Source: UBA12077 sp963665525
GTDB taxonomy: Bacteria > Bacteroidota > Bacteroidia > Bacteroidales > UBA12077
NCBI GenBank assembly: GCA_963665525.1
Contig: OY762280.1
Coordinates: 682,001 to 746,000, forward strand
Length of the DNA stretch: 64,000 nt
Direction: 5' to 3'
A program made the translations under genes and the position numbers. Position 1 is the first letter of the stretch. Every line of letters starts with the position of its first letter. The notes under the pieces are model-generated. The model did no database searches and was not told the origin of the DNA. It saw only the letters and a list, made by a program, of their open reading frames with translations. This document shows, piece after piece, positions 18,483 through 28,583 of this stretch.

Positions 18483-18897
18483 TATTTTTTTGTAAAAAAT
18501 ATCGTTTACTAAAAATCCATAATCCTAAGAAGAAAAGCAACCATCCAATTCTAAAATGTTTACCATGGAATGTGCCATTTAAATCTTCCAGGATACTAGT
18601 AAATTCAAAGAAAGTAACTACAATTGAAATTGCAGTAAACATGAATACAGATTTAAATATAGATGGAGCTTTTATTTTATTTGTATTTATAACTCCAAAT
18701 ACTACGAAAGCGATATAGCCTAAGATGGCAGATGTTAAATAAAGTTGTGGAGATGTTCTTCCAACATATTCCACAATAGATAATATTCTTATTGTTATAT
18801 CATGAATAATAAAAGTGCTATTTAGATTAAATATAATAAGAATAATTTGAGAAAGTAATAATCCAATAATAATTAAGGTTAGTGATAATTTTTTCAT
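18475..18897 (-). CDS. Four-helix membrane protein of unknown function
   Basis: The longest frame begins at a TTG at 18903; the ATG at 18897 (MKKLSLTL) is preferred. The 140-residue product has four probable membrane helices (about 5-24, 50-68, 82-100, 118-135). The first helix might instead be a signal anchor. It is the first gene of a two-gene unit with the secreted protein at 17865. No family recognised. Confidence 0.6.
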   Translation of the reverse strand: MKKLSLTLIIIGLLLSQIILIIFNLNSTFIIHDITIRILSIVEYVGRTSPQLYLTSAILGYIAFVVFGVINTNKIKAPSIFKSVFMFTAISIVVTFFEFTSILEDLNGTFHGKHFRIGWLLFFLGLWIFSKRYFLQKNNV

Positions 18898-19043
18898 AGG
18901 CAAAATATTACTATTGGTCGAAAATAATTTTTATTATCTAAATTACACATTATCTTTATAATAGAATTAATAAAAAAAGATTATCTTGCTAAAATGTTAT
19001 AATACAAAAATCTGAAACTTTGTTCTAATAAAAAATTAATATC

Positions 19044-19721
19044 ATGAAGAATTTAGCTTTTACCTTAGTTTTCGCATTATTATCATCTGTTGGTTTTTCC
19101 CAACAACGATTGGATTTTACTGGTACTGGTGAAACAGATTATACTTCTGGGTACTTCTCAAAATATGTTGCAACAGATAAGTATGAAGATATTGAAGGAA
19201 GTCCATACTTTAATTCTACCTGGGAAGTAGGTACTATAACATTGAAAAGTGGAATCGTTTTAAAAATAGAATCTTTTAAATATGACGTTTATGAAGCTAA
19301 GTTACTTTTTTTAAAAGATGAAAAACCATTGTATTTTGCAACTCCAGAGGATATAGAAAGTTTTACCATAGGATCAAATAAATTTATTAATTTGAGGCAG
19401 AAGGGGATGAATGATTATTATGAAAAAATAATTGAGGGAGATGACTTTAATTTATTAAAAGAGTATAGCTGTACCTTTGTTCAAGGAAAGGAAACAGATG
19501 GAATAACTCCGAGAACAAAAGATAGATATAAAGTGAATTCATCGTATTATTTACAAGAAGGAGAAAAAGACTTACAGAAATTAAAATTTAATGAAAAGTC
19601 GATTCTTGAAATTACTGGTAATAGACAAGATGAAATAAAGAACTACATAAAAGAAAATAAATTAAATTGTAAAAAAGAAGAAGACGTTATTAAAATATTA
19701 GATTTTTACTCTTCTTTATAA
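19044..19721 (+). CDS. Secreted protein of unknown function
   Basis: A 225-residue protein with a signal peptide (ending VGFSQ, about residue 19). The mature part has alternating beta strands and charged segments, with single cysteines near residues 153 and 210 that could pair. I recognise no domain. It stands alone, divergent from the two-gene unit at 17865-18897, and ends at a strong terminator. Confidence 0.6.
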   Translation: MKNLAFTLVFALLSSVGFSQQRLDFTGTGETDYTSGYFSKYVATDKYEDIEGSPYFNSTWEVGTITLKSGIVLKIESFKYDVYEAKLLFLKDEKPLYFATPEDIESFTIGSNKFINLRQKGMNDYYEKIIEGDDFNLLKEYSCTFVQGKETDGITPRTKDRYKVNSSYYLQEGEKDLQKLKFNEKSILEITGNRQDEIKNYIKENKLNCKKEEDVIKILDFYSSL

Positions 19722-19750
19722 AAAAAGCAGCTTTATAGCTGCTTTTTTTT
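19722..19750. terminator. Bidirectional intrinsic terminator
   Basis: AAAAAGCAGCT pairs with AGCTGCTTTTT around a TTAT loop. It ends both the gene at 19044 and the seven-gene efflux locus on the minus strand; its T-run overlaps the stop codon of the permease at 19749. Confidence 0.88.
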
Positions 19751-20453
19751 ATACAAACTTTTCTCTTCTTTGTAAGTTAATCAATGACCATAGTAGTGCT
19801 ACAATTGCACCTATGACTAACATCAATCGATTTTGATAGATGATATTTTTCCATACTGTTAAGCTCATATCTGTTGGAACATTAAACGGATTTAGAAATA
19901 TATTCCATTTGCTGTATTGAATGTTTTCATCTAAAATCATGAAGAATAATCCGATGACAATCATAATAACTGCTGCGCCATTTGCATTTCTAACAAGAGT
20001 GGCAAATAAAAACGAAACACACGATAAAAACAGCATGGAGTACATTAATTGATAAACTAACTTAAATACAGGTACTCGCAGTATAGCAAAATAGGTAAAC
20101 CAAGCCATTAGTACAAGGATAGCAAAGAGAAGAATCATGCTAATCAGGAATCGAATTAAATAAACTTTATACCTGTAATTAGGAACACCAAAAATGATTT
20201 CTAACATCCGGGCATCTTTATCATTCTGTATATTATAAATTACAGGATAGAACGCAACAAGTATTCCAGGCAGAATTAAAACTCCAAACATATCGTGAAC
20301 AGCAACAGATGCATTATTAAAAAGCATGATACCTACTACCATTAAAAAGAATGCAACGGCAGCAATCAGGAAATAAATAAACTTATTGCCAAAAACTATT
20401 CTAAGATTATATTTTAAAATATCGAATGCTAATCTAATTCTATTTGTCTTCAT
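19749..20453 (-). CDS. ABC-2 type transporter permease, last gene of efflux locus
   Basis: A 234-residue integral membrane protein with six probable helices (about 27-43, 55-72, 100-125, 133-155, 160-178, 210-228). The loop NDKDARMLEIIFGVPN matches the region after helix 2 of ABC-2/NatB-like permeases. It lies downstream of the RND-ABC fusion gene, whose C-terminal ATPase has no other obvious partner in the locus, so the two probably form one half of an ABC exporter. The gap of 159 nt to the fusion gene holds a palindromic repeat element. Confidence 0.78.
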   Translation of the reverse strand: MKTNRIRLAFDILKYNLRIVFGNKFIYFLIAAVAFFLMVVGIMLFNNASVAVHDMFGVLILPGILVAFYPVIYNIQNDKDARMLEIIFGVPNYRYKVYLIRFLISMILLFAILVLMAWFTYFAILRVPVFKLVYQLMYSMLFLSCVSFLFATLVRNANGAAVIMIVIGLFFMILDENIQYSKWNIFLNPFNVPTDMSLTVWKNIIYQNRLMLVIGAIVALLWSLINLQRREKFV

Positions 20454-20474
20454 AATATTTAATTTCTGAGAAGT

Positions 20475-20595
20475 TGTTCAAAAAGTCCATAGTTATCATC
20501 CCCAACGTGATTGGGGATCTCTTCATACGTTGTAGTACAATTAATTATGAGATTCCCTTTTTTAAGGGAATGACATTTTGTTGACTTTTTGGACA
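20475..20595. repeat. MITE-like palindromic element
   Basis: A 121-bp unit bounded by imperfect 13-bp inverted repeats, TGTTCAAAAAGTC (20475-20487) and GACTTTTTGGACA (20583-20595), with one mismatch. Inside are two hairpins: ATCCCCAA/TTGGGGAT (20498-20518) and ATTCCCTT/AAGGGAAT (20552-20571). It has no coding capacity and sits between two genes of one transcription unit, so it may act as an attenuator or mRNA-stability element. Only one copy lies in this window. Confidence 0.55.
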
Positions 20596-20612
20596 TCTTC
20601 TTTCAATGTATA

Positions 20613-23600
20613 TTAGTTTTCCTTAGTTAATAAATATAAATAGGCATCTTCCAGATTTGCTTTAACCAATTTAGCACTTGCAATTGGTGCTTCATCTGCT
20701 AAACAACGGCAACGTATGTTTTCTCCGTCTTTCATATGGTGTATAATAGCATGATCTTTTTTAAACTCATCGAATTCTTCAGCAGGAATATTCATCATCC
20801 ATACTTTTTCTTCGGCTATTTTTGCCATTTTGATAGGTGCTCCCAGATATCTTACTTCACCTTTTTTCATAACAGCTACCATATTACATGAGCTTGCTAC
20901 ATCTTCAATAATATGAGTTGAGAATATGACAATTCGTTCTTTACTTAACTCAACCAGAAGATTTCTAAATCGGATTCTTTCACGAGGATCGAGTCCTGCA
21001 GTTGGCTCATCAACAACCAAAATTTTAGGTAAGTGGAGTAATATCTGGGCAATTCCAATTCTCTGTTTCATACCTCCGGAAAACGAACCAATTTTTTCAT
21101 CTTTATTTTCCAGCATATGAACAGCACTTAAAACGTATTCAATTCTTTTGGTTCGTTCTTCTTTATTATAGATCTTTTTTAAGATTCCCATATAGTGAAG
21201 AAAGTCCCAGGCAGTCATATTTTCATACATACCAAATTCCTGGGGTAAGTAACCAATTAATCCTTGCAGCTCTTCACGTTTTTCGCTTACATCAATGTCG
21301 TTAATTGTAATTTGTCCGTAGCTTTGTTCAAGAATTCCACAGATAATTCTCATTAGTGTAGATTTACCGGCACCGTTAGGACCAAGTAAACCAAACATTC
21401 CATTTTTAATATCAAGAGAAACACCTTTCAGCGCTTTAAAAGGAACTTTCTTTTTACCAATAATTGGAATAACCAATACAAAACGGTAAAATCCTTTGCG
21501 CAATCCTTTGAACTTTCCTTTTAACCTGTTTACATTTACATTCTTCTTATAAAGATTATCGGATGTAACTTTAATTAAAATAAGTAAATACCATACAGAA
21601 CCCATTGGAAGAATAAGTCCTAGTAATTCATATTTCTTGAAAAATAAATACAAAGTGATAGAAGGGAAGGCCCAGAAAAATAACTTCACAATAAACAGAA
21701 TACTTAATCTGATCAATTTTCTATTATTTGCTGCTTTAAGATGAAGGGCATATTTCTTAATTGGCTCAAGAATGTATAATGTAATGATATACAAGAATAT
21801 TGGTAAAATAAAGTACCATAATCCTTTTTCGAGATGGAAATAAATAAAGTATATCATAAATCCAATCAAAGGAACTTGCCATATTAATTGGTCAAGATCT
21901 TTAATGGAAGTATATTCATGCTGAATACCTAATCGTTTACGAATGTTAATTCCTGATTTCCATTCGCGCATAAACCTACTATCCCAATTGTAAATTTTTA
22001 CAAGGTTGCGAATCTTAATATGAAGAGAATCGTCCTTGTCTATTAATTTTTCATTGGCTTTACGCAAGCTATTTTGAATAAAGTAAATAATTGCAGGAAC
22101 AATCATGATTAGCATGATAAAATCAATGGTTTGCCATATACGACGGTCAACTTCTGTAAAGATGAAATAGCTAACGACTACCCATATAACAGCTTGTATT
22201 ATTTTAATAATTGGTTTTTGCCCTTGCATCCATTTTAATGAATTTTGTAATCCTGAATTTAAAGTAGGGATAAATACCAAGGTAAGCAGGGTACTTATGG
22301 TTAATCCACCAATTATTGTTACAGCAAAAGGTACTCCAATTAAAGTCACATATTCTGCTTTACCTAATGCAAGAGGAATAAGGGCTATAATCGTTGTTAT
22401 TGCTGTTATCAGTATTGGGCGAACACGTGCTAAACCTGCCATCATTAAAGCTCTGGATTCAGAATATCCACGTTTGCGTAAAACTCTTGAATAATCGATT
22501 AAAATAATCCCATTATTGACGACAATTCCCAGTAATATTAATAATCCGGTTAAGACATTTGTATTCATTAATGATGTTCCGGTAAGGATTAATAATACCA
22601 GCGATCCTATTGCTGCCATTGGAATTGAGAACATCATAACCACAGGAACAGAGAATGATTCAAATACCGATGACAGGATCATATAAATTAATATGAAAGC
22701 CATTAATAATAAGAATCCAAACTCACCCAGGTTATCTTCTTCGTGAACGACTTCAAGAGCAATTCCCGATGGAAGGGTCATATCTTCAATTAATTCATCA
22801 ATCTCAAGTCGTGCAGCTTCCAGTAAGTCTTTTTCATCTTGTACTTCATCAATAAATTCATAAACCAGTTCAAGTTGTTTTTCCTGGTTTGTCCTTTTAA
22901 TGCTTGATAATCCTTCTGTAAAATTAAACTTACTGATATCTTGTAATTCGAATTTAGATCCTTGGCCACTTCTTACAGGAAGAGATTTTAAATCTTTTAG
23001 ATCTCGTTCTTTTTGATTATCGTAACCAACTGTTTTAATAAGAATATCGTATTCTTCAGTTCCTTGTTTAAAAGTAACTCCACTCGAGAATTCATGCTGA
23101 AACGAATTTAATTCTCCAAGAACTGATGTAACCGGGATATTGTATAAAGACATTAACTGTTTATCGAAATTAAGATTTAATTCGGGGCGTTTACTAGGAA
23201 CCCTTATTTCGACTTTTTCTACGGATGTTAGCTGTCCTAAATAATATTTTACATCATTGGCTTGATTTAACATTTTGTCAAAATCTTGCCCTTTAATGAT
23301 TACTTTCTCACGTTGACTGCCTATTCCCAGCATACGACCAAATTCATCATCGTCGTAACTATCCCCTCCAAAACGACGTCCAGTTGCCGGAGGATCCCAG
23401 CTAAATTCAGCAGGATTTAAATCTTCAACCCGATCCAAAACATCATTTTTAATTTTAGGGATTGAGAAATTGCGAATGTCTTTATAATCATCAATTAATG
23501 ATATTGTTAAAACAGCTTCTTCTTCGTAGATTTGGCTAACAATATCTTTCTTTTCTTCCAGATCTTCTAGTTTCTTTTCTACTTCTGCTATTAAAATATC

Positions 23601-25316
23601 AGTATTTTCCAGTGTTGTACCACTAGGCATGGTAACATATAAGGTAATATCTTTTATTTCTGCTTCCTGCGATGAAATAAAACTTATTCCCAGGCTAATT
23701 AATAGAGTAACAAAGAATACTCCTAAAGCTCCTAAAATTGTTTTTCCGGGTTTTCGCATACAGGTTTTTAAAATAACCATGTATATCTGGATGAGCCTGT
23801 TGTGAAACGAAATTTTTTCGAAAAGTATAGGTTTGCTTTTATCTCTTAATTTTAAGAAAGCATGTGTAATCATTGGAATGAGTAACAAGGCAACAACTAA
23901 TGATACCAATAAAGTTGATATAATTGAAACTCCAATATGTTTACCGATTAAACCAATGAAAAAATTAGTTGAGAAAACGAATGGAAGAAATACAGTAATG
24001 GTTGTTAATGTAGCTGCAAAAATAGATCTCCATACTTCTTTTGTTCCCTGTGTTACTGCCTGATCTGGATTTATATTTTTTGAGGCCAGCCTGTAAATAT
24101 TTTCCAACACAACGACACTGTTATCCAGGAGCATTCCTATGGCCAGGGCCATCCCCAGAAGCGTTAAACTATTTATGGTTATATCGAATGCGTAAAAGAA
24201 ATTGAAAGCAGTATAAACAGAAATTGGTATTGCTAAAGCTATAGCTACTACTAATCGGAAGTTCTTTAAGAATATCCATAGTATAAATATGGCAAGCAAT
24301 CCTCCAATTAATGCCAGCTGAATAATAGAATCGATGTTTTTTTCCATCGTTTCTGCATTGTTGTTTTGTACAACGATTTCAATATCTTTTTCGGCAAGTT
24401 CTTCATTAAGAGCTGCTATTTCATCAATAACTGCATGAGATAGTGCAATGATATTAGCCTGAGAGTCTTTGGTGAGGCTAATGGTTACAGATTCTTTACC
24501 ATTGACTCTACTGTATGAAGTTTGTTCTTTAACTCCATAATGGATCTCAGCAATATCTTTGAGCTTTATTTTACCTTGTTCTTTTACAACGAGGTTATGA
24601 ATATCATTAATATCATCAAATTCCGAAATCACATTCACAAAGTGCAGTTGGTTATTATTGGTTACTTTTCCTGCAAATGTTCTTGATTTACTGTTATTGC
24701 TTAAAGCAGTTCGTACATCGGCTGGTGTAATACCATAACTATCGCAGATATCCTGATGTAGGATAATCTCTATAGATTTTTCGCGTCCACCAAATACTTC
24801 AGAATTAGCTACACCATCAATATTTTTGATTTTATTGATGATTTCACGATCCGTAACTTGTCGTACTCGATCAACACCTCCGCTACCACGAACCTGGAGA
24901 GTCATAAACATATTATTCAGCATTTCCATGTCGAACTTAAATGTTTGTACCTGGAATTCTTCTGGTAGCGTATTTTTTGCTTCATCAACTTTCTCGACAA
25001 GCTTTAAATAGGCAAACTTTAAATCTGTATTTTTTTGATACGAGATTCTGATATTTCCTGATTGCTGGCCTGCGGTTGATTCAATTTTTTCGATATTTTC
25101 AAGTGTTCCAATAGCTCCTTCCAATGGAATAATTGCCTGGTTTTCCATGTATTTAGGATCGACCTCTAAAGGAGTACCAACACTAACAAATAACATCGGA
25201 TAAGTAGCATTAGGATAAAGCTCAACAGGAAGTTGTTTATATGAAATATACCCAAGCATAGTTAGCCCCGTAAAGAGCATTGCAATAAGTACTTTTCGTT
25301 TTATTATAAAGTTCAT
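20613..25316 (-). CDS. RND efflux permease fused to six helices and an ABC ATPase
   Basis: A single 1567-residue frame. Residues 1 to ~1040 are a complete RND/AcrB-type (HAE1-like) pump: N-terminal helix, first periplasmic loop (VELYPNATYPMLFVSV), TM4 proton-site motif GMLLDNSVVVLENI near residue 395, second half, and C-terminal motif TLVFIPTLNS. Residues ~1045-1260 hold six further hydrophobic segments not found in RND pumps. Residues ~1290-1567 are an ABC ATPase: Walker A GPNGAGKST (about 1312), signature FSGGMKQR (about 1412), Walker B ILVVDEP (about 1432), and H-loop FSTHIIEDV. All expected ATPase motifs are intact and the frame is uninterrupted. The gene lies in an operon with a second RND pump, adaptor, TolC and ABC components. 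The RND part should use the proton gradient and the ABC part ATP; how they cooperate is unknown. TM4 has Asp-Asn where AcrB has Asp-Asp. Confidence 0.9.
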   Translation of the reverse strand: MNFIIKRKVLIAMLFTGLTMLGYISYKQLPVELYPNATYPMLFVSVGTPLEVDPKYMENQAIIPLEGAIGTLENIEKIESTAGQQSGNIRISYQKNTDLKFAYLKLVEKVDEAKNTLPEEFQVQTFKFDMEMLNNMFMTLQVRGSGGVDRVRQVTDREIINKIKNIDGVANSEVFGGREKSIEIILHQDICDSYGITPADVRTALSNNSKSRTFAGKVTNNNQLHFVNVISEFDDINDIHNLVVKEQGKIKLKDIAEIHYGVKEQTSYSRVNGKESVTISLTKDSQANIIALSHAVIDEIAALNEELAEKDIEIVVQNNNAETMEKNIDSIIQLALIGGLLAIFILWIFLKNFRLVVAIALAIPISVYTAFNFFYAFDITINSLTLLGMALAIGMLLDNSVVVLENIYRLASKNINPDQAVTQGTKEVWRSIFAATLTTITVFLPFVFSTNFFIGLIGKHIGVSIISTLLVSLVVALLLIPMITHAFLKLRDKSKPILFEKISFHNRLIQIYMVILKTCMRKPGKTILGALGVFFVTLLISLGISFISSQEAEIKDITLYVTMPSGTTLENTDILIAEVEKKLEDLEEKKDIVSQIYEEEAVLTISLIDDYKDIRNFSIPKIKNDVLDRVEDLNPAEFSWDPPATGRRFGGDSYDDDEFGRMLGIGSQREKVIIKGQDFDKMLNQANDVKYYLGQLTSVEKVEIRVPSKRPELNLNFDKQLMSLYNIPVTSVLGELNSFQHEFSSGVTFKQGTEEYDILIKTVGYDNQKERDLKDLKSLPVRSGQGSKFELQDISKFNFTEGLSSIKRTNQEKQLELVYEFIDEVQDEKDLLEAARLEIDELIEDMTLPSGIALEVVHEEDNLGEFGFLLLMAFILIYMILSSVFESFSVPVVMMFSIPMAAIGSLVLLILTGTSLMNTNVLTGLLILLGIVVNNGIILIDYSRVLRKRGYSESRALMMAGLARVRPILITAITTIIALIPLALGKAEYVTLIGVPFAVTIIGGLTISTLLTLVFIPTLNSGLQNSLKWMQGQKPIIKIIQAVIWVVVSYFIFTEVDRRIWQTIDFIMLIMIVPAIIYFIQNSLRKANEKLIDKDDSLHIKIRNLVKIYNWDSRFMREWKSGINIRKRLGIQHEYTSIKDLDQLIWQVPLIGFMIYFIYFHLEKGLWYFILPIFLYIITLYILEPIKKYALHLKAANNRKLIRLSILFIVKLFFWAFPSITLYLFFKKYELLGLILPMGSVWYLLILIKVTSDNLYKKNVNVNRLKGKFKGLRKGFYRFVLVIPIIGKKKVPFKALKGVSLDIKNGMFGLLGPNGAGKSTLMRIICGILEQSYGQITINDIDVSEKREELQGLIGYLPQEFGMYENMTAWDFLHYMGILKKIYNKEERTKRIEYVLSAVHMLENKDEKIGSFSGGMKQRIGIAQILLHLPKILVVDEPTAGLDPRERIRFRNLLVELSKERIVIFSTHIIEDVASSCNMVAVMKKGEVRYLGAPIKMAKIAEEKVWMMNIPAEEFDEFKKDHAIIHHMKDGENIRCRCLADEAPIASAKLVKANLEDAYLYLLTKEN

Positions 25317-25350
25317 CTAAAATAGTTTCAGTTTAAAGTCTCTAGTTATC

Positions 25351-28300
25351 TTATGAAAACAACTTCACTTTTATTTTTTCAAAAACATAATAAACACACG
25401 GTATTACAACCAAGGTTAATAAGGTTGATGTGATCAAACCAGCAATAACTGCTATTGCCATTGGTGATCTTAATGCAGCACTTTCACCAATTCCAAATGT
25501 TAATGGAAGCAAAGCTAATATGGTTGTTAAACTGGTCATTATTATTGGTCTGATACGATTTTCACCTGCTCTTATGATAGAATCTTTTAGTGATAATCCT
25601 TGTGCTTTAAATTGATTAATCGCATCAACCAGAATAATGGAATCGTTTACAGCTATCCCGGCTAACATAATTATTCCAATATAAGCCATAATACTAAGTG
25701 TTTTTCCTAATAATAGGAAAGCCCAAATGGCTCCAACTCCTGCAAGTGGGATGGTAAGCAATATGGTAAATGGATGAATTAAAGATTCAAACTGAGAGGC
25801 CATTACCATATATACCAGAATGATTGAAAGTATTAAAGCAAAACTTAAGCTCGACATAGCTTCTTGTCTTTTCTGTTCTTCTCCTACAATCTCAATATTG
25901 TATTCTTGAGGAATATCAAGTGTGGTTAACTGCTCGCGTACCTTTGTAATAACCTGATCGAATGCAATTGAACGATCAACATCGGCCATTACTTTACCTA
26001 TTCGGTTCTGGTTTCTTCGGAATAATTGTTTTGGCGAAACTGATTTTTCAATGTGAGCAACTTCATACAGTGGGACATTTTTATTTCCATTTTTTAGAGT
26101 AATAGAATTAAATTCAGATAAACTCATATCTGGCATTTTGACGGTAATATCATTCATTTCACCATCTTTTTCATATTTACCTGCATCTTTACCCATAAGC
26201 AAATCTTTTAACTGAGTAATGATTTCGTCTATACTCATATTATAAATACCTGCTTTATAACGATCTATAATAACATCAATTTCAGGAGCACCTTCTTCGA
26301 TATTGGTTTTAATGTTAAGTAACTCAGGAATTTCTTGCAGTTTGGCTTTTATTTCAGATGATATCTGATCTAAAATATCCAAATCTTTTCCTTTAACTTC
26401 TATTACAAGAGGAGCTTCATCGGTTCCTAAAGTGGATTGCAGAGCTGTTTCGTCTCTTATAATTGAAATCTCAGCATCGGGAATGGTTCCCATTAATTCT
26501 TCGATAGAAGAAATAATATATTCCGATTCTTTCAGTAAATTATCTTTTAAATGAATTTTGAGAGTAGCTGTGTTTTCGTTCTGGAAAACTGATTTTTCGT
26601 TACTGCTTGAACTTGTTGGGCCAATCTGACTGTATACAATTTCCATTTTATCGCCCAACATTTCAGTTAACATAGACTCTACATTTTTAACCGTATTTGA
26701 AGTTCTTTCCAGTTTTGTTCCTTCTTTCAGTTTAATATCAATACTAAATTCACCGGCACCACTTTTTGGCAAATATTCAGATCCAACTTTCGGAAAAATA
26801 AATGCTGTTAGTGTAAGTAAAAGAACCGAAGAAATTAGAATTATTCCTTTATGATCAAGTATCTTCGATAATAAATTTCCATACCATTCAATACGAACAG
26901 ACTTAATTTCTTTTTTATTATTTTGTTTTCGATAAGCATAGTTGAAAAGCATAGGAATTACCAAAATAGCTACAAATAATGAAGCCAGTAAAGAAAAAGC
27001 TACGGTCCAGGCCTGATCTTTAAATAGAGCTCCCGATGCACCATGTAAATACACGATAGGTAGAAATACTACAATGGTTGTCAGTGTTGAGGCTACAATT
27101 GCACCCCCAACTTCGGCAGTTCCTTGTATTGCAGCTTCGCGTACCGACATTCCCTGCTCCATATTCCTGAAAATATTTTCCATTACCACAATTGCATTAT
27201 CAACCAACATTCCGGCGCCAAGAGCTAGCCCTCCAAGTGTCATAATGTTAAGTGATAGTCCGTTGAAATACATTAGATTGAATGTTGCAATAACGGAAAT
27301 AGGGATCGCAAAACTTATGATCGCTGTTACTTTTAATCTTCGTAAAAAGATAAAAAGAACAAATACGGCAATTAAGATACCGACTAATGCAGTTTCCTGA
27401 ACTTCGTCGATAGCAGTTTGAATAAACTCACCCTGATTTTGTACAATAATAAATTCATAACCAGGAAGCGCCTTTTTAATTGATTCAAAAGATTTGGTTA
27501 AATCTTCGACTGCTTTTACGGTATTAAATCCTGTTTCTTTATAAATTGATAATCCAACGCATCGTTTACCATTGATACGAACAATATTTTGAGGATCTTT
27601 ATTTACAAAGCTTACTTTCGCAATATCTTTTAAGAATATTGGAGCTTTTTCAACAGAATTAGGATTTTGAGTGCTGTTTACCAGCTTGTAACTTAATATA
27701 ATGTTTTCAATATCCTGAATATCTTCAACTAAGCTGGTACCTTTAATAATGTATTTTTTGCCCATTTCAACAATGGTACCACCTGAAACATTCCTGTTTA
27801 CATTCTGAATTTCCTGGACAATTTGGCTCGTTGTTAATCCATATGCTTCAAGTTTATATTGTTCAGTTTCTATGAGGATTTCTTTTTCTTCTGTTCCGGT
27901 AAGAGTAACATCAGCAATACCTTCTAAACGGATTAATTCATTGCGGATATAATTTTCACCAGCTTTTCGAAGCTCATCCATATCTGTAATTTCGGGATGC
28001 AGCATTCCAATAATCATTACTGGCGATGCATTAGGATCGTGTTGAGTAATTGTAAACTCATCAATATCGGAGCTTTGAGTGAAAGCTGTTAAAGCTTTTT
28101 GCAGATCAAGAAAAGCTTCATCCATATCGCGTCCCCAGTTATATTCTACAGTAACACGTGCAGAACCAACCATACAAACTGATGAGACTTGCGATACACC
28201 TTTTTGGCGAATGGATTGAGCTTCTATATCCTCTACAAATTGTTTTTCTATCTCTTCCGGAGGGCGTTCTCCTGCTTTTATTTCGACAAATATTCTAGGA

Positions 28301-28428
28301 GCATTCATGTCAGGAAAAAGATCAACACTTAGTTTCCCAAATGAGATATACCCTAAAAGAATAATTGCAATAACAATCATCGAAACCGTTACAGGATTAT
28401 TAACCGAAAATTGTGTGATTTTCTTCAT
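25351..28428 (-). CDS. RND efflux permease (AcrB/HAE1-like)
   Basis: A 1025-residue RND pump of standard length. It starts with an N-terminal helix followed by the typical VDLFPDMNAPRIFVEI segment. TM4 has GMLVDNAIVVMENIF near residue 410 (Asp-Asn pair), TM10-11 has GIAVNDSIILVDAINQ, and the C-terminus has TLVVIPCVYYVFE. It exports compounds from the periplasm or inner membrane through the adaptor and TolC protein encoded just upstream. It lies 34 nt before the RND-ABC fusion gene; two different RND subunits in one operon suggest a heteromeric trimer, as in MdtBC. Substrates cannot be deduced. Confidence 0.93.
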   Translation of the reverse strand: MKKITQFSVNNPVTVSMIVIAIILLGYISFGKLSVDLFPDMNAPRIFVEIKAGERPPEEIEKQFVEDIEAQSIRQKGVSQVSSVCMVGSARVTVEYNWGRDMDEAFLDLQKALTAFTQSSDIDEFTITQHDPNASPVMIIGMLHPEITDMDELRKAGENYIRNELIRLEGIADVTLTGTEEKEILIETEQYKLEAYGLTTSQIVQEIQNVNRNVSGGTIVEMGKKYIIKGTSLVEDIQDIENIILSYKLVNSTQNPNSVEKAPIFLKDIAKVSFVNKDPQNIVRINGKRCVGLSIYKETGFNTVKAVEDLTKSFESIKKALPGYEFIIVQNQGEFIQTAIDEVQETALVGILIAVFVLFIFLRRLKVTAIISFAIPISVIATFNLMYFNGLSLNIMTLGGLALGAGMLVDNAIVVMENIFRNMEQGMSVREAAIQGTAEVGGAIVASTLTTIVVFLPIVYLHGASGALFKDQAWTVAFSLLASLFVAILVIPMLFNYAYRKQNNKKEIKSVRIEWYGNLLSKILDHKGIILISSVLLLTLTAFIFPKVGSEYLPKSGAGEFSIDIKLKEGTKLERTSNTVKNVESMLTEMLGDKMEIVYSQIGPTSSSSNEKSVFQNENTATLKIHLKDNLLKESEYIISSIEELMGTIPDAEISIIRDETALQSTLGTDEAPLVIEVKGKDLDILDQISSEIKAKLQEIPELLNIKTNIEEGAPEIDVIIDRYKAGIYNMSIDEIITQLKDLLMGKDAGKYEKDGEMNDITVKMPDMSLSEFNSITLKNGNKNVPLYEVAHIEKSVSPKQLFRRNQNRIGKVMADVDRSIAFDQVITKVREQLTTLDIPQEYNIEIVGEEQKRQEAMSSLSFALILSIILVYMVMASQFESLIHPFTILLTIPLAGVGAIWAFLLLGKTLSIMAYIGIIMLAGIAVNDSIILVDAINQFKAQGLSLKDSIIRAGENRIRPIIMTSLTTILALLPLTFGIGESAALRSPMAIAVIAGLITSTLLTLVVIPCVYYVFEKIKVKLFS

Positions 28429-28443
28429 GCCTTTATATTTCTA

Positions 28444-28511
28444 GCAAAGATGCCAAGACGCAAAGAAATTGTAAACTTTTTCTTATGGTATTTACAATCT
28501 GAATTTCTTTG
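28444..28511. repeat. Interspersed repeat-like palindrome between adaptor and RND genes
   Basis: The 155-nt gap holds GCAAAGATGCCAAGACGCAA, a tandem variation on the GCAAAGACGC-type repeat often seen in Bacteroidota intergenic regions, overlapping an inverted repeat: CAAAGAAATTGTAAA (28461-28475) against TTTAC (28491-28495) and AATTTCTTTG (28502-28511). A role in mRNA processing or ratio control between adaptor and pump is possible. Function unknown. Confidence 0.35.
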
Positions 28512-28583
28512 GTTTTGTTATTTCTATGCATTAATTCAATTTTTTTGATCTGTTATCTATAAATCTAAATTCTAATATCTAAA

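Noticed and set aside
20613..25316. RND-ABC fusion as a frameshift or assembly artefact
   Set aside because: The frame is continuous, both halves are complete with intact motifs, and a structured membrane region links them. An artefact would need a lost stop at exactly the right place. It cannot be fully excluded without other genomes.
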